A stretch of 64,000 nt of DNA. It comes from Melitaea cinxia. Lineage: Eukaryota > Arthropoda > Insecta > Lepidoptera > Nymphalidae. Below, one piece after another: positions 43,771 to 54,839 of this stretch. The stretch spans positions 3,473,501-3,537,500 of the forward strand of contig NC_059402.1 of NCBI RefSeq assembly GCF_905220565.1. Direction: 5' to 3'. The notes below the pieces were generated by a model that had not been told where the DNA came from, ran no database searches, and was given only the letters and a program-made list of their open reading frames with translations. Position numbers and translations under genes: made by a program. Every line of letters begins with the position of its first letter. The first letter of the stretch is position 1.

Positions 43771-44744
43771 CGGTAATTATAAACATATGGCAATTAGTAT
43801 ACGGTAATTAGAAAACGATAAATTTTCTTTAAAATGTTTAAAACCGACACAGTATACAAATTCTAGCTTATTACAACGTACGGAGGCCAAAGTACTGTCT
43901 CCATTTACATGATCAACTTGGGTCTATCTTAAAAATCTTGTATTAAAATAAGAACAACGGTAATTAGAAAAGTTTTTAACCAAGGCTACGGTAATTATAT
44001 AGTCACGTGCTTCATTGGCGGTACATTATCATGAGAGTCATACAACTGCTGATGGACCTCGGTACACACTGAGGAAACGCGATGCGTACGGTAGTGATGT
44101 GCCAAATACTTTTATTTAGGGATGTGCACTCGAGAACAGCAGATGTTACGGTAATTAGAAGTTTCCATTGGACATACGATTACTTCATAATAATTATTTG
44201 TAGACTGGTTCTATTGAGTTGATATTTTGTTATGCGATAGACGCTGCCTAATATCGTTTAAAACGTTGAATGGATCAAAGTAAATCTATACGCTATAAAA
44301 ATTACAAGCAAGTTTTAAGATTAAGTTGGTGTGCGGACACGCCACGGTAATTAGAGAACAGAGGTTTTTTGAACATAAGTTAAATTAATTTAGTCTTAAT
44401 TACTTAAAACAGAAGCCAATATTTTTTTTACAGCTAGGTACGGATGCTATCTAAAATATATAAAAAAGTGCATGATTGAATATGATGATATTACGGTTTA
44501 AACAAGCCCGGACACGAAAAATTTGCTAATCGGAGAATGGCCGATATAAAATATTTTAATATTTTTAAACACATATTAACACATTTTAAACACATATTTA
44601 CGATGTAAATAAAAGTTTGAATTTATTCATCTAAGAAGTCGCATTTACGAAACGATTTGAAAAATTCTATTATCTTTATCGTTAACTTAAACCTGACAAG
44701 TATGTTATGGTAAGAACCTTATTAATAGCTTTTTTATCGCATCG

Positions 44745-44935
44745 TATCGCATTTAGCCTTTAACGTCCCACTGCTATAGGTCTCTTTCTCCATGTAGTAG
44801 AAGGATTGGAGCTTAAGCCGAAACCTTGCTCCACTGCGGGTTGGCGTATAAGTTCCCTACAATGAGCAACGATCGCTATCAAGTATTTATGATAATAACC
44901 GGGACCGACGGCGTGCTCTCCGAGGCACTTTTTAT
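44745..44935 (-). mobile_element. SINE family B, 3' half
   Basis: The plus strand shows 'gtcccactgctataggtctc', 'gctccactgcgggttggcg', 'caacgatcgctatcaagt' and 'gctctccgaggca', the complement of the family B body and tail. The head is missing. Confidence 0.8.
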
Positions 44936-45054
44936 ACAAGTCTCTTTTTCATATTTTATTGATAATTCTGTTGTAGTAACTTCTCTTATTGGTTCATATT
45001 CCTAAAAAGTAGCAGTATTAAATATGTGAGTGAGTGAATCATAAAGCGTGTTCC

Positions 45055-45165
45055 ATACTTTGTGTACTCGCCACCCCACGGCGCAGGCGCATGACGCGTG
45101 ACAGGCGTGTGTCGTACAAGCCACGCGATTGGTTCAACCGGCTTGCGCATGCGCATAGCTTGTGA
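45055..45165. promoter_or_regulatory. Isolated GC-rich patch with an NRF-1/Ewg-like site
   Basis: In AT-rich surroundings this 110-bp patch holds TGCGCATGCGCA at about 45143, the palindromic NRF-1/Erect wing consensus. It also has an inverted CCAAT (ATTGG at 45128) and CG-rich 'gcgcaggcgcatgacgcgtg'. It could be a promoter for an unseen gene or part of a repeat. No start codon exon was identified next to it. Confidence 0.3.
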
Positions 45166-45169
45166 TGTC

Positions 45170-45660
45170 ACTATAACAAGCATTATAAGATAAAAGCGTA
45201 ATTTAAACGTACTTCAATTTTGGGAGAATAGGTAATATTTTTGGCAGCTTTTATCTGTGATAACAACGTCAAGGTTTTTTATTACTAAACTTAAGTAGTT
45301 GATATATGTTAGGCATACGCCAGAACTTTTATATAAAATATGTTCACGTATAGCGCTAAACCAATTTTAATAAAATTTACAGGTTCAGCACATATGTGCT
45401 CGCTACCTGTTGTAATAACCTGTGTGTACAAAACCACCAACCGCCATATACCTAAAATTCAGTTGGAGTAATATTCTTTTCGACAAAAAATATCTTTTAC
45501 AAAAGAACACGAACCGAACGAAATTTATTAGTACCTATAAATAATAATTAAGAATAAAAGGCAATGGCCCGACTAACATACTATAACGTCACTAACACTA
45601 GAAGTTTGAACTTATTAGAACTTATTTTTATACCGTGTGTGTTATTTAAGAAAGGATAAT
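45170..45660. other. AT-rich stretch, no gene seen
   Basis: No exon or repeat family recognised between the GC-rich patch and the CR1 tail. Confidence 0.4.
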
Positions 45661-46010
45661 TTCATATAATATAATTATGTAACAATGTATGTGTATGTAT
45701 GTATATATGTATATGTTTATATCTGAATGTATGTATATGTAAGTAAGTATTATGTATATGTAAGTAAATGTATTTGGTGTACATGTACGTTTGTGACTAT
45801 GTACATATGTATGTTACATAACATTTTTGCGCCCTATCCCACACTTCTTACTTAGTCCTCTGCCCAAAGGTTGCCTGGAAGAGATCGCTGTAATAGCGAT
45901 AAGGCCGCCTGTTGCAGCTGATGCAAACTTTATTTTTATATTTCATTTATTATGCTGTTAAAACCTTGTATTAGTGTGCGAAAGTGTAAATAAATAAATA
46001 AATAACAACA
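45660..46010 (+). mobile_element. CR1-type LINE 3' end (no coding part)
   Basis: A (TATG)n region (45680-45830) is followed by 'ggttgcctggaagagatcgc', a short loop and 'agcgataaggccgcc' at about 45870-45908. It ends in (AAAT)n. The same tail as in the LINE at 11.6-13.2 kb. Confidence 0.85.
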
Positions 46011-46014
46011 ATAA

Positions 46015-46650
46015 AATGTTCATGCAATCGACGTCGCTACAGTTAAACGGTATATAATCGCTTTAAGTGTATTTGTTATAATCTCCCTACTCTGAAAATT
46101 CTTACGCGAATCTCGAACTATATTCACGAAACAAAAACTCACTTGTGGGTGTGTTTCATCATGTGTATATTTCGTGTTGTAAGATTCCTTCCATACGCCT
46201 TTCATGCTTATTTCACGCTTCTGTCCTCACCGGATTACTACGTTTTTTACATTCATGTTGTAAAAGTATACAAAGATAATATAAATTAGTAAATAAAACG
46301 GTAGACATTTAAGATGTATCGTCATAAAGGTAATAGTCAAATAACCCTGTATAAGGCGATGATCTCCATTGTTAAGATTTAATTGTATCTCTGTTTGTTT
46401 AATATTTACTTTTATAGCGTGAATATGATAAAATCGAGATATCTAACGTTAGTTTATTTTAAAATTCAAGACGTGATAAAATAAAATTGACACGAGGCTT
46501 TAATTTTTATGATTATTGAATTTGTGTGGTTTTTTCTTGTAATAATTTTCATTGATTAGAATTTTGCAAGTAAAAATTATCGATTTTCATCTCTTGTTGT
46601 TTTTCTCACTAGTGTTGAATTACGACATCAGCAAAAGAATGAATGAATTT
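46015..46650. other. AT-rich stretch, no gene seen
   Basis: A 61-codon minus-strand frame at 46020-46205 has no recognisable product. Nothing else seen. Confidence 0.4.
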
Positions 46651-46654
46651 TGAG

Positions 46655-46780
46655 AAATGACTAGCTCGTTAGCATAGTTTGTAGTGACCCTGCTTTCTGG
46701 TCCGGGGGTTGTGGGTTCGATTTCCGCCTCGATTTGGGGTGTGACATGTGTATTTTTTGTAAGTATTATTTATATGTATT
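46655..46780 (+). mobile_element. tRNA-like SINE head of another family
   Basis: 'agctcgttagcatagtttgt' (A-box-like) and 'gttgtgggttcgatttccgc' at about 46707 (B box) give a tRNA-derived head. The body that follows does not match family B. The 3' limit is uncertain. Confidence 0.55.
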
Positions 46781-46784
46781 TCTC

Positions 46785-49185
46785 AAAGTAACTTACTTAG
46801 AGTAGCTTATAGGAACAGATGACCGTGTGTGTATGTAAATTTTTTTTATCTTTTTCTCCCTAATCTAGTTGTTTTGTGCGGGACGAAAAAACAAATTAAG
46901 GAGAAAAAGCTGAATGTAATATAAAAATAACTGTACCAACAATATCAGTAACGATTATAATGTTAATAATACAATTAAGATATAAGATAAGCATCACGAT
47001 TGGCGATTGGCGTTATATCAAACTACCCCCGTGGAAAATAATAAGAAACGGACAGTAAAAAAAACTGTACAAATTGATTACAAAAATAAAAGCGTGAAGT
47101 TTATTTAGTTTTTGTATTTAGTATTAGTGTAAACAATGACCAGCCGAAAGACTTTTAAGTAAATAAAAGATAAATACATTTATGGCCAGAATCGTACGTT
47201 ACGTAGGTTTTTACTTATACGGAAATTACTGTCGCCCGTAAGCATGACGTCGCCAACGTTACCAGTATATCGGAAGTTTCAAAATGACATTTGCGGAAAG
47301 TAAAATTTATATTTTACAAGAAATAAATAAAAGACATAAAATTCACATACCAATTTTATTAAAATGTCTTTCTTTCATACGAAGCTTGTAAATTCATCTA
47401 GCTATACACCAATCTACCTTGCGTAATATATAATTATATGTATATATATTAAATAATATCATAACATTCACATAGCATTAGGTTAAATTAATTTATCGAT
47501 TTCGTATTCAAATCTCGAATTGTCCTAAACAAATAAGACCGAGATTTTAGTTTATTTTAAAACAATCATTTATTCTCAGAACACATGAATTGAGAAAATG
47601 AATTAAAAGTTATTTTATTCTTAGAATATATGAATTTAAACTAATTTGCCGATTTTGTTTAAAAATTTTTAGCTGTCCGTTCCGTGAAATTTTATTTTAT
47701 TACAATATTTTTAAGAAGCTGGTATAAAACGAACATTTGTTCTCAGAATATAATTAATATTAATTAAGAATTTCTATTGTATGAAGCACAATTATTATTA
47801 CTTTTTATTACATGTATTATGTATTTTAATATAACTACATACTGCATTTTTCAAATTTATTTACAAACATTTTCTTTTACATTTTTTAAATGATTATACA
47901 CTGAGAAAATGTTATTTAAAATTATTATAAAAATAAATGTAAGAATAATTTTAATTGTAAATATATTTTTTTGTATCCATTAATTGATTATAAATAAAAT
48001 ATTTATCACTTAATTATTCATTTATTGCTCGTGATATGCGAATTATTTTCTTTTCTCGATTCTGAAATATATATTTTTTAATTTTGTTTGTGAAAATTGA
48101 CCTGAACAAGATTAATTTTTTTTTTATTGTCCTTATTGTACATAAAATAACAATTTTACTTAATTAAATAAATAAATATAACCTTAAGTAAGGAAGCCCA
48201 TTTATAGGCTATTTTTCTCTCATACTTTTACATTTTTGCGTTTCAATAACACCAGATATTTATATCTAGGGTCATGTCAAATTAATGGAAACTAGAATAC
48301 CATTATGATTACTAATTACAATAAATATTCATACTATTAATATAAACAACAATTACCATTACATATAATAACTTTCATTAAATATTTTATATGAATTTAT
48401 CAATTAAGTGAATTCGTATAATTTTATCACTTAAATTATTCTTTCGCGTATCTCTTGGCGTTGATGTTGAGATTAAATGAATTAAATTAAAAAAATACAA
48501 TATGTTAGTAGATTAATTAAAGTAGGTATAGATGCTACAAATGATCTTGGCGTGCCGCACTGTGTGCGTCAAGCTTGTAACTGAGTACGCACAACAACAT
48601 ACATTAAAAAGGAGTTTTTTATATATATAAAAGGACACCGAATATGAAAATTTTCATAATATTCCAAATCTAAATTAATACATAACAACATCAAAATATT
48701 AATTTAAGGGTTAAATGTCTGCAACGTACAATATGGCGATAAAAATACGTGCTATTCGTACGACGTCTGTCGAGTGACTGACACACAAATAAAAGCTGCA
48801 CAAGTACACGCACACATATCCACGCTCGAAGATGGTTGAACTATTCATAAGTATAAAATGTTTTCATTACATTAAATTACCCTTTTAAGTGTTATATTAT
48901 ATATGTATATTTACAAACGCATCTTTATTTACCAGAATAATAATAGTTTTGTATTTATTTGTGACTATTTTATATGTATTTTTTTAATAATTTAAGAGTA
49001 GAACGCTCATTGTTTGAATAAATCTGAAACGAAACTTAATTAATTAAATTAAAATAGTATATTTACACGTAAAAATAAATTCAACAATAACTCAATTTTT
49101 AGACAGGAATATAAAATGAATAGATCGTCTAAGGATGACTCGTCATGCAGCTTCACACAGCATTTTCAAAGAATTTTACTACAGT
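46785..49185. other. Very AT-rich stretch, no gene seen
   Basis: 2.4 kb in which 47340-48540 is especially AT-rich. The phrases 'ttctcagaacacatgaattg' (47573) and 'ttcttagaatatatgaattt' (47617) are local imperfect repeats. No exon seen. Confidence 0.45.
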
Positions 49186-49189
49186 ATGA

Positions 49190-49395
49190 AGTAAAGTTGT
49201 GTATATTCATATGTATGTGCTTTATTCATGTCCTTTTTTTAAATGTTGTCTGGAAGAGATCGCTCTTTAGCGATAAGACCGCCTTTTGTACATTTCTTTT
49301 TTTTGTTATTTTTTCTTGCATATTTAATGTTAAACGTATTGTATCTGGTTGTACAATAAAGCATATTTGTATTGTATTGTATTTTTGTTACTAAA
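49190..49395 (+). mobile_element. CR1-type LINE 3' end, short copy
   Basis: 'gttgtctggaagagatcgct' and 'agcgataagaccgcc' at about 49246-49287, then 'tgtacaataaagcatatttg' with a (TATTG)n end. No coding part. Confidence 0.85.
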
Positions 49396-49399
49396 ATAC

Positions 49400-51500
49400 T
49401 GCTTGTGATAAAATAAACGTTTCACTTCATACGCTTGTGTTACACAAAATATTATAAAACCTGGTATAATAAAGATGCGATTCCATCTACTAAAACATCC
49501 AAGCACATTCAATTATGTTAACATTACGATCTTTCAGTCAACCTTCGCAAGTTGGAAGACTAACGAAAATCACATCACTAATCAATAAACACGACTAACT
49601 CTACGATCATTATTAAGCCATATTTTGACTGGGCGTTTAGGTGTACAGTTAGTCAAATTTAAGGAACATGCGTACGTATACCATGACACGCACACATTTA
49701 CAGCGTAATAAGCGTATTATACGCTTATAGCATGTACGAGTGGCGTAGGACATTTACAGCGTTAGTAGATTAAACTTAGTTTTATGTGCATGTGTGTGCA
49801 ACGCACACATATGAAAATGAAGATGTAGGCTACAGATATGTACTGTGCATTTCAATGTAGGCGTATTTTAAAAGATGTTCAACACACCTACATATACATA
49901 TATTAACCAAAACACTCAATGTGTGCGTGCTTCATCCGTATGTAATTGCATTTTAGTGTATGTATAGTGTACAATTTTACGAAGTGTTTTTAGCTGTTGA
50001 TACCAGTGTCAAAAGCCACTATAAAGACAACGTCACCAGCGTGGAAGCAATATACTAGGGCCTAATGTAAATTGTTAGCCTCTTTAGGACTAAATCTCAC
50101 TGTTTCTCCTAAGAGTGTCTACTAGCGAGATCGTAGGTACCTCCACTAAGAACGTCATAAATGTGGATACTGATGTTAAGCTCACACGCGTATATATTAT
50201 GAAGAATGTAAAAATGTGCATGAGCTGTAGCTACAGGTGTTCCAGTAAGCATGTATCCTATGACATGTACTCGAAAACGCACAGTCTGTACATGGCCTTA
50301 CATTTTTTATATTAAACGATTTTACGGTTACAAAATGGACACAACCGATTTAAAACTATCCTTTTTATATTTAATATTTTCTAAATATCTATTTCAATAT
50401 CAAAACGACACGTATATTTCTAATTGAGTATATTATAATGTATAAACCAAGAGCCAACTAATGTTTTGATTATTATAAAAAAAAAGTAATCGTCTATTTT
50501 TTTTTTCATAAAGGACTTCTTGAATCGAGTAATGGAACTGACTTAGTTATCAAGACTCGATCCATTGTGGGCTCTTGGTCCACGTTAAGAAAATAATGGA
50601 CTTATTTTCGGCCAGTATTGTTTTGTTCTTTTTTTAAAATAATGTATTGATTAATTGTTTCGGTGTTCAAATTTCGTTTCATATAAGTATTACCGAATTT
50701 ACAACAAATGCTATTGTTACTAATAATAGTTTCGCATTTTGAATATCTTATGAATAAAAATATCTTAACGGATTTACAACGTCAATTTTTTTTTCATTTT
50801 TTTTTCTTTCACAGACCAAAAATCAAGCACTTGATAAAATACAACAAGCCTTACAAACTTGTTTAAAATATTTTTATTCAGTTTTATCATAATTTTATTA
50901 TGTCTGTTAACAAATATATATATTTAAAACATTTATCAACTATATTCATTTAAATTATGAATATTTTAAATAAAACGGTCTCGACGGTCCGTTTACATCC
51001 ACAGACAAACAATATTTACAGACCGCTCATACAGCCCGATATGTGGCTCTTTAAAATCATCGTACAAACATCAAGCGACAATTCTTATAGCGTTAATAAA
51101 CAAACATATAAATAATCATGCAACAGCTTCATTAGCTAGCGAATCTACATTTAAATCCAAAGTTTTTCTCCATACTTTGATGTTATTTCATGTCAAGAGA
51201 CACGTCTCATCACATCCGCTACAAAATTAGCGAGCCAGCGTTTCAATTTCAATAATAAATTAAAATACAGATAAACGACACGATTGAATAAATTGAAAAA
51301 ATCACGGTAGTTATAAAAGGTGCACTTCCACGAAGGCCGTTCGTATTTCATGTCATGCAACAAAAAAATTCGTTGGGAGATTAGGCGTTTGTTCCACACA
51401 GATTCAGTATTAACACTCCCCCCACAAGCGTATAAAACAACACTTTCGAATTGAGTTTACACTGACTCATCTAAATAAGAGTTTCTTTCCCTCCGAGCTT
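49400..51500. other. Stretch containing the calmodulin-like 3' UTR side; otherwise no gene seen
   Basis: Just downstream (lower coordinates) of the calmodulin-like stop codon. The 3' UTR must run into it, but its end is unknown. At 50447-50582 an 11-bp inverted pair (CCAAGAGCC/GGCTCTTGG) may be a small MITE. Confidence 0.4.
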
Positions 51501-51566
51501 TGTTAGTTCCGTATATGGACACTGTCGCGGCGGGGGACGATCTCTCTTGGGTTTTTGCTCTGCATA

Positions 51567-51598
51567 CTAGTTTTTCGAAGTCAATATTGTTACAAACT
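51567..51598 (-). CDS. Calmodulin-like protein, terminal coding exon
   Basis: After 'gatgttttcag' (acceptor at 51599-51601), the exon gives the last two bases of a Glu codon, then FVTILTSKN and a stop at 51567-51569. It completes EF-hand 4 (position-12 Glu) and matches the calmodulin C-terminus EFVTMMTSK, with Met-Met replaced by Ile-Leu and one added Asn. Its phase (G|AG) fits the donor at 52325 exactly. Confidence 0.9.
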
Positions 51599-51599
51599 C

Positions 51600-52320
51600 T
51601 GAAAACATCAAAAGAACATTTTGAATATCATAGAAATATTTCGTATCAAAAATGGTTAGGCGAGTTGCTTGTGTGGTGTTCTGAGCTAACACAGGCGCTT
51701 GCATAGTGCCTAAATATTGGAGAACTCAGAATGAAGAACTAACATGGTACGCATGGTCTTATGTCTCAAATAATGAACAAATGAACATTTAAAAGTTGTC
51801 TTTGGAAACAATTTCAGCATCAAAATACTGTATGCCGTCACTGCGTAATTCTGTAAAGCCCCAAAGCACACATTACTAGTGGGTCGACCGTTAAAAATTT
51901 GAATTAAAGAAGATCAAACAATTATGAAAATAAAGAACCTTTTTTAAAATGTTTGAATTTGACTAAAGACTAACAATCAATAAAAGAGTATATTATGCGT
52001 GGGTGTGTGTGTCAAATATGTGGTAGTGTGTGTAATGTTTTTTTTATTGATTCAATATATTTTCATGAATAATTAAAAAAAATAGCATTCTGCACTCTTT
52101 CCCCATATAAACTATAAGTGTACGAAATTTCCTAGTCCTCCATCCGCGCAATTTTCGTAAAAAGGGGTTTGCTTCACGTTTCATTTTCGTAAACAAAGTT
52201 TTTGCTTCACGTAATTAATATATAGATTATGCCCATTAAAAAGATCTTAATTTTAATTGTCAGTGTTCATGAGACATCATGCCATTTTCTTTTCTTACTT
52301 CTGGTACTATTTTAGATAAC
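51600..52320. other. Last intron of the calmodulin-like gene
   Basis: Bounded by GTAAGT at 52324 and the acceptor at 51599. If not removed, translation would run on for about 22 residues to a stop at 52260; that is the intron-retained frame, not the main product. Confidence 0.6.
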
Positions 52321-52324
52321 TTAC

Positions 52325-52473
52325 CATCGTAATTGACCATGCCATCTCCATCGAGGTCAGCCTCACGGATCATATCATCTACTTCTTCTTCGCTAAGTCT
52401 CTCTCCAAGATTGGTCATGACGTGTCTAAGTTCAACTGAAGATATTAATCCATCGTTGTTCTTGTCGAATACC
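52325..52473 (-). CDS. Calmodulin-like protein, exon with EF-hands 3 and 4
   Basis: This 149-bp exon (acceptor 'atatttgcag' ending 52474, donor GTAAGT at 52324) encodes VFDKNNDGLISSVELRHV, MTNLGERLSEEEVDDMIREA and DLDGDGMVNYD. Loop 3 (DKNNDGLISSVE) and loop 4 (DLDGDGMVNYD plus the Glu split by the intron) have acidic residues at all Ca2+-binding positions. Calmodulin's Lys115, usually trimethylated, is Arg here (GERLSEEE). The sequence is clearly calmodulin family but diverged. Confidence 0.95.
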
Positions 52474-52950
52474 CTGCAAATATTCATTCATATATGTTTT
52501 AGTAAATATTATGCTATGACTTTACTAACTTCACTGATATTCACGGAACGGCGACACAATGTAAACAATGGCATCTTTATCCAGTCGATATTCAATGCAT
52601 TCTTTTCAAATTGTTTTCATCCAGCTTTCTGATAGCAACTGCCGAGACTTTGATCTCCGTTGCCTCTTACAGTATCCGCGTTTTCTGCTACCTGTAACTT
52701 GTGTACTTTTTTGAAATAGGTATTTTCTGAATAAGTGAACTTCCACCGATAGATATCTCGTCTCACCAAGCGCCAGATTACCTCTTGTAAAAAATTTGGG
52801 TTATGATATTATTTATGTTTCATTCTACTAGAACTCAAGGAAATATATTTAAATCATGTTTTTTCTATATATGTCAAAGATTGGACATGAAAATATGATA
52901 ATATAAATAAAGAAAATAGATAAAGTATAAAATAGAGATTTTATTTATAC

Positions 52951-53086
52951 CTGAAAGCTTCCCTCAGCTCATCTTCGCCGTCTGCTCCGCGCATCTTTTT
53001 AGACATCATCTGCAGGAATTCATTGAACTCGATAGTTCCATTACCGTCTTGATCCACTTCTTTCACCATATCTCGGAGTTCAGTCT
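52951..53086 (-). CDS. Calmodulin-like protein, exon with EF-hand 2 and central linker
   Basis: This 136-bp exon (acceptor 'atattttcag' ending 53087, donor GTATAA at 52950) encodes TELRDMVKEVDQDGNGTIEF, NEFLQMMSKKM and RGADGEDELREAF. Loop 2, DQDGNGTIEFNE, is canonical. The Met-rich patch LQMMSKKM matches the target-binding Mets of calmodulin. The central linker is changed from the usual KDTDSEEE to RGADGEDE. Confidence 0.95.
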
Positions 53087-53567
53087 CTGAAAATATTTTT
53101 TATAAAATTTTAAGTTGTTCTAAAATATACTATTTATAATATTTATAAAAGTTATACGTTAAATCTTGATACACAAAGACTAATTAAAAATAATTACATT
53201 TTGAAATGAAAATATTTATGTAATAATACCAATATTTATAAACAATTTATTATCATACTGATAGTTACAATTTAACACATATAGAGAACAATGGTAGAAC
53301 ATATTTTACATAACCACCTAAGATAACAGGGGCAGCTGGCTCAGCTGCTTGCGTGATAGGACCGGAGTCTTTTTTTTTTGTTGAAAATGTTCGGAATCAT
53401 TATTGGTATTCAAGAAGCTGTAGATTTTTAATTTTGACAAGAGTAGCTCTGGGTGCAGACAGTCAACAGTACTCTGATTGAAAGTCTAAATAGGCACAAA
53501 AATTCTTAATAGTCTTAGATAAAGGTTAATAATGTATCAAATAACGCCATCTATCGGAAAGCAATAT

Positions 53568-53698
53568 TAAGTCGCGAGTGAATAGGTTACTTCTAGGTAA
53601 GCGTGCTCCATCTTAGACCGCATTTTCACTTATCATCAGGTGAAATAGCGGTCAAACGCCAGCCTATCTATGCATAAAAAAAAAAAAAAAAAAATATT
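53568..53698 (+). mobile_element. Jockey/CR1-type LINE 3' tail with poly(A)
   Basis: 'aagtcgcgagtgaataggtt' encodes KSRVNRLLLGKRAPS and a stop. The 3' UTR with 'acttatcatcaggtgaaat' and an 18-base A run follow. Same tail as at 63276-63475. Confidence 0.85.
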
Positions 53699-53932
53699 AT
53701 TAAAAAACGTCGATGGCGTTACAAGAAACTTAACGAGGTCATATATTCAGTAGATTTTAATCATCATATATTTTTTTTCATACCTTATATGAAAATCGAT
53801 TCTTAAGTACCTAGTAAGCTCCGACAATAAGTACAAACAAAACAAAACCAATAAATTAAAATAAATAAAGAGAAATACAGAGAAACGAAAAAACAAACAA
53901 GCAGTAGATGAGTCATTCAAATCACTTTACTA

Positions 53933-54830
53933 CAGTGTTTCCAACTTTATTTTTCAGAAGATCGTACCATATACTAGAAAAGATCGTATTTTGGTAACAT
54001 TTCAAGGAAAAAAATGATACGTAATAAAATTTCAATAAAACAACGAAAATAATTTTTAAGGGGAAATTCATTTTATTTTATCATTAATTTTGAATCAATA
54101 TTTATCATTTAAGGAACATGAATCAACATTTAAAATTAATAATTTATATATTTTTAGTTAAGAGAAAAGTTACATAGGTATATTCTAAAACATTGGAATT
54201 GAGAACCTCCTTTTTGAAGTCTGTTAAAAATAAACTTCAAATTTAAAAACAAACTTATATTTTACTTATTAACTAACAAAAATGAAACTAATTAACAATG
54301 TAATGGACTTAACAAAAATTGGTATTACTTATATGTATATATACATATTTTGTCACTAGTCACAGTCACTATCAGAGTCATTAGGCGCAGCAGCAGATGC
54401 AGGAGTGGAAGTATTTATTCTTTTTTACATAGCTAAATTCAATTTGCGTAACATTTCGTCAGATTGCTTGAAGTCGATACATGATCCAGCATCCTTAATA
54501 TGTTGTGCAGTCAACAAAGTTCACCTACCCCACCCCAGCCTGCAAAATAATGATATTTGTAATAAAAAAATACTAATCGATAGATTTTCAATAGCTCAAT
54601 TTAACTACGTTGTCCTTTGAAATTGCTCACCTTAAATTATTTGTTGTTTTTTTTTTATAATATCATAAATTAATTTAAATTGTCATCTATTTTTTCTTCG
54701 TTATGATGATGAGTATAAGATTTGAAAAAATCGTATATTTTGCGTACGATTTCGATTACTCGATCCTACATCGTACAAGAGACAAAAAGGTCGTTTAAAT
54801 ACGATTTAAAGCGTACGGTTGGCAACACTG
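53933..54830. mobile_element. hAT transposon relic, 898 bp
   Basis: The ends CAGTGTTTCCAAC and (complement) CAGTGTTGCCAAC are typical hAT termini. They are flanked by 8-bp repeats CTTTACTA / ATTTACTA (one mismatch), the hAT target-duplication length. GATCGTA-type motifs recur near both ends. A short transposase C-terminus remains on the minus strand. Confidence 0.85.
54356..54545 (-). pseudogene. hAT transposase C-terminal remnant
   Basis: After a possible 'ttattttgcag', minus-strand pieces read LLTAQHIKDAG, SCIDFKQSDEMLRKLNLAM, a stop, and then NTSTPASAAAPNDSDSDCD before the terminal stop at 54356. The acidic Ser-Asp tail is typical of many transposases. Internal deletion removed the catalytic part. 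Confidence 0.5.
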
Positions 54831-54839
54831 ATTTACTAT

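Larger units (their letters stand above)
42117..44543. mobile_element. TIR element II: unassigned DNA transposon with dispersed 11-bp motif
   Basis: The ends are CGG(T/C)CATTCTCC(A/G)ATT and its complement (42117-42132 and 44528-44543), with flanking ATAT at 42113-42116 and 44544-44547. The motif ACGGTAATTAG or a one-base variant occurs nine times: complement at 42146, then about 42298, 42328, 43770, 43801, 43957, 43988, 44148 and 44344. Such subterminal repeats often bind transposase. A SINE A copy is nested at 42343-42625. Coding-like fragments occur on both strands. No superfamily can be named; the flanking ATAT is shared with TIR element I. Confidence 0.75.

Noticed and set aside
50804..50891. 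Plus-strand acceptor-like 'tttctttcacag' followed by TKNQALDKIQQALQTC
   Set aside because: A single short open piece with no partner exon or known family; probably chance in T-rich DNA.
51500..51706. 68-codon plus-strand frame
   Set aside because: It lies over the calmodulin-like terminal exon and its flanks on the other strand; no family seen.
51780..51851. Minus-strand candidate last exon ELRSDGIQYFDAEIVSKDNF after 'gctttacag'
   Set aside because: The phase would fit the calmodulin-like donor at 52325, but the sequence does not match an EF-hand 4 end, while 51567-51598 does.
52260..52487. Calmodulin frame ending GKLSKIVPEVRKENGMMSHEH
   Set aside because: The tail comes from reading through a perfect GTAAGT donor; the exon at 51567-51598 gives the expected calmodulin-type end in phase.
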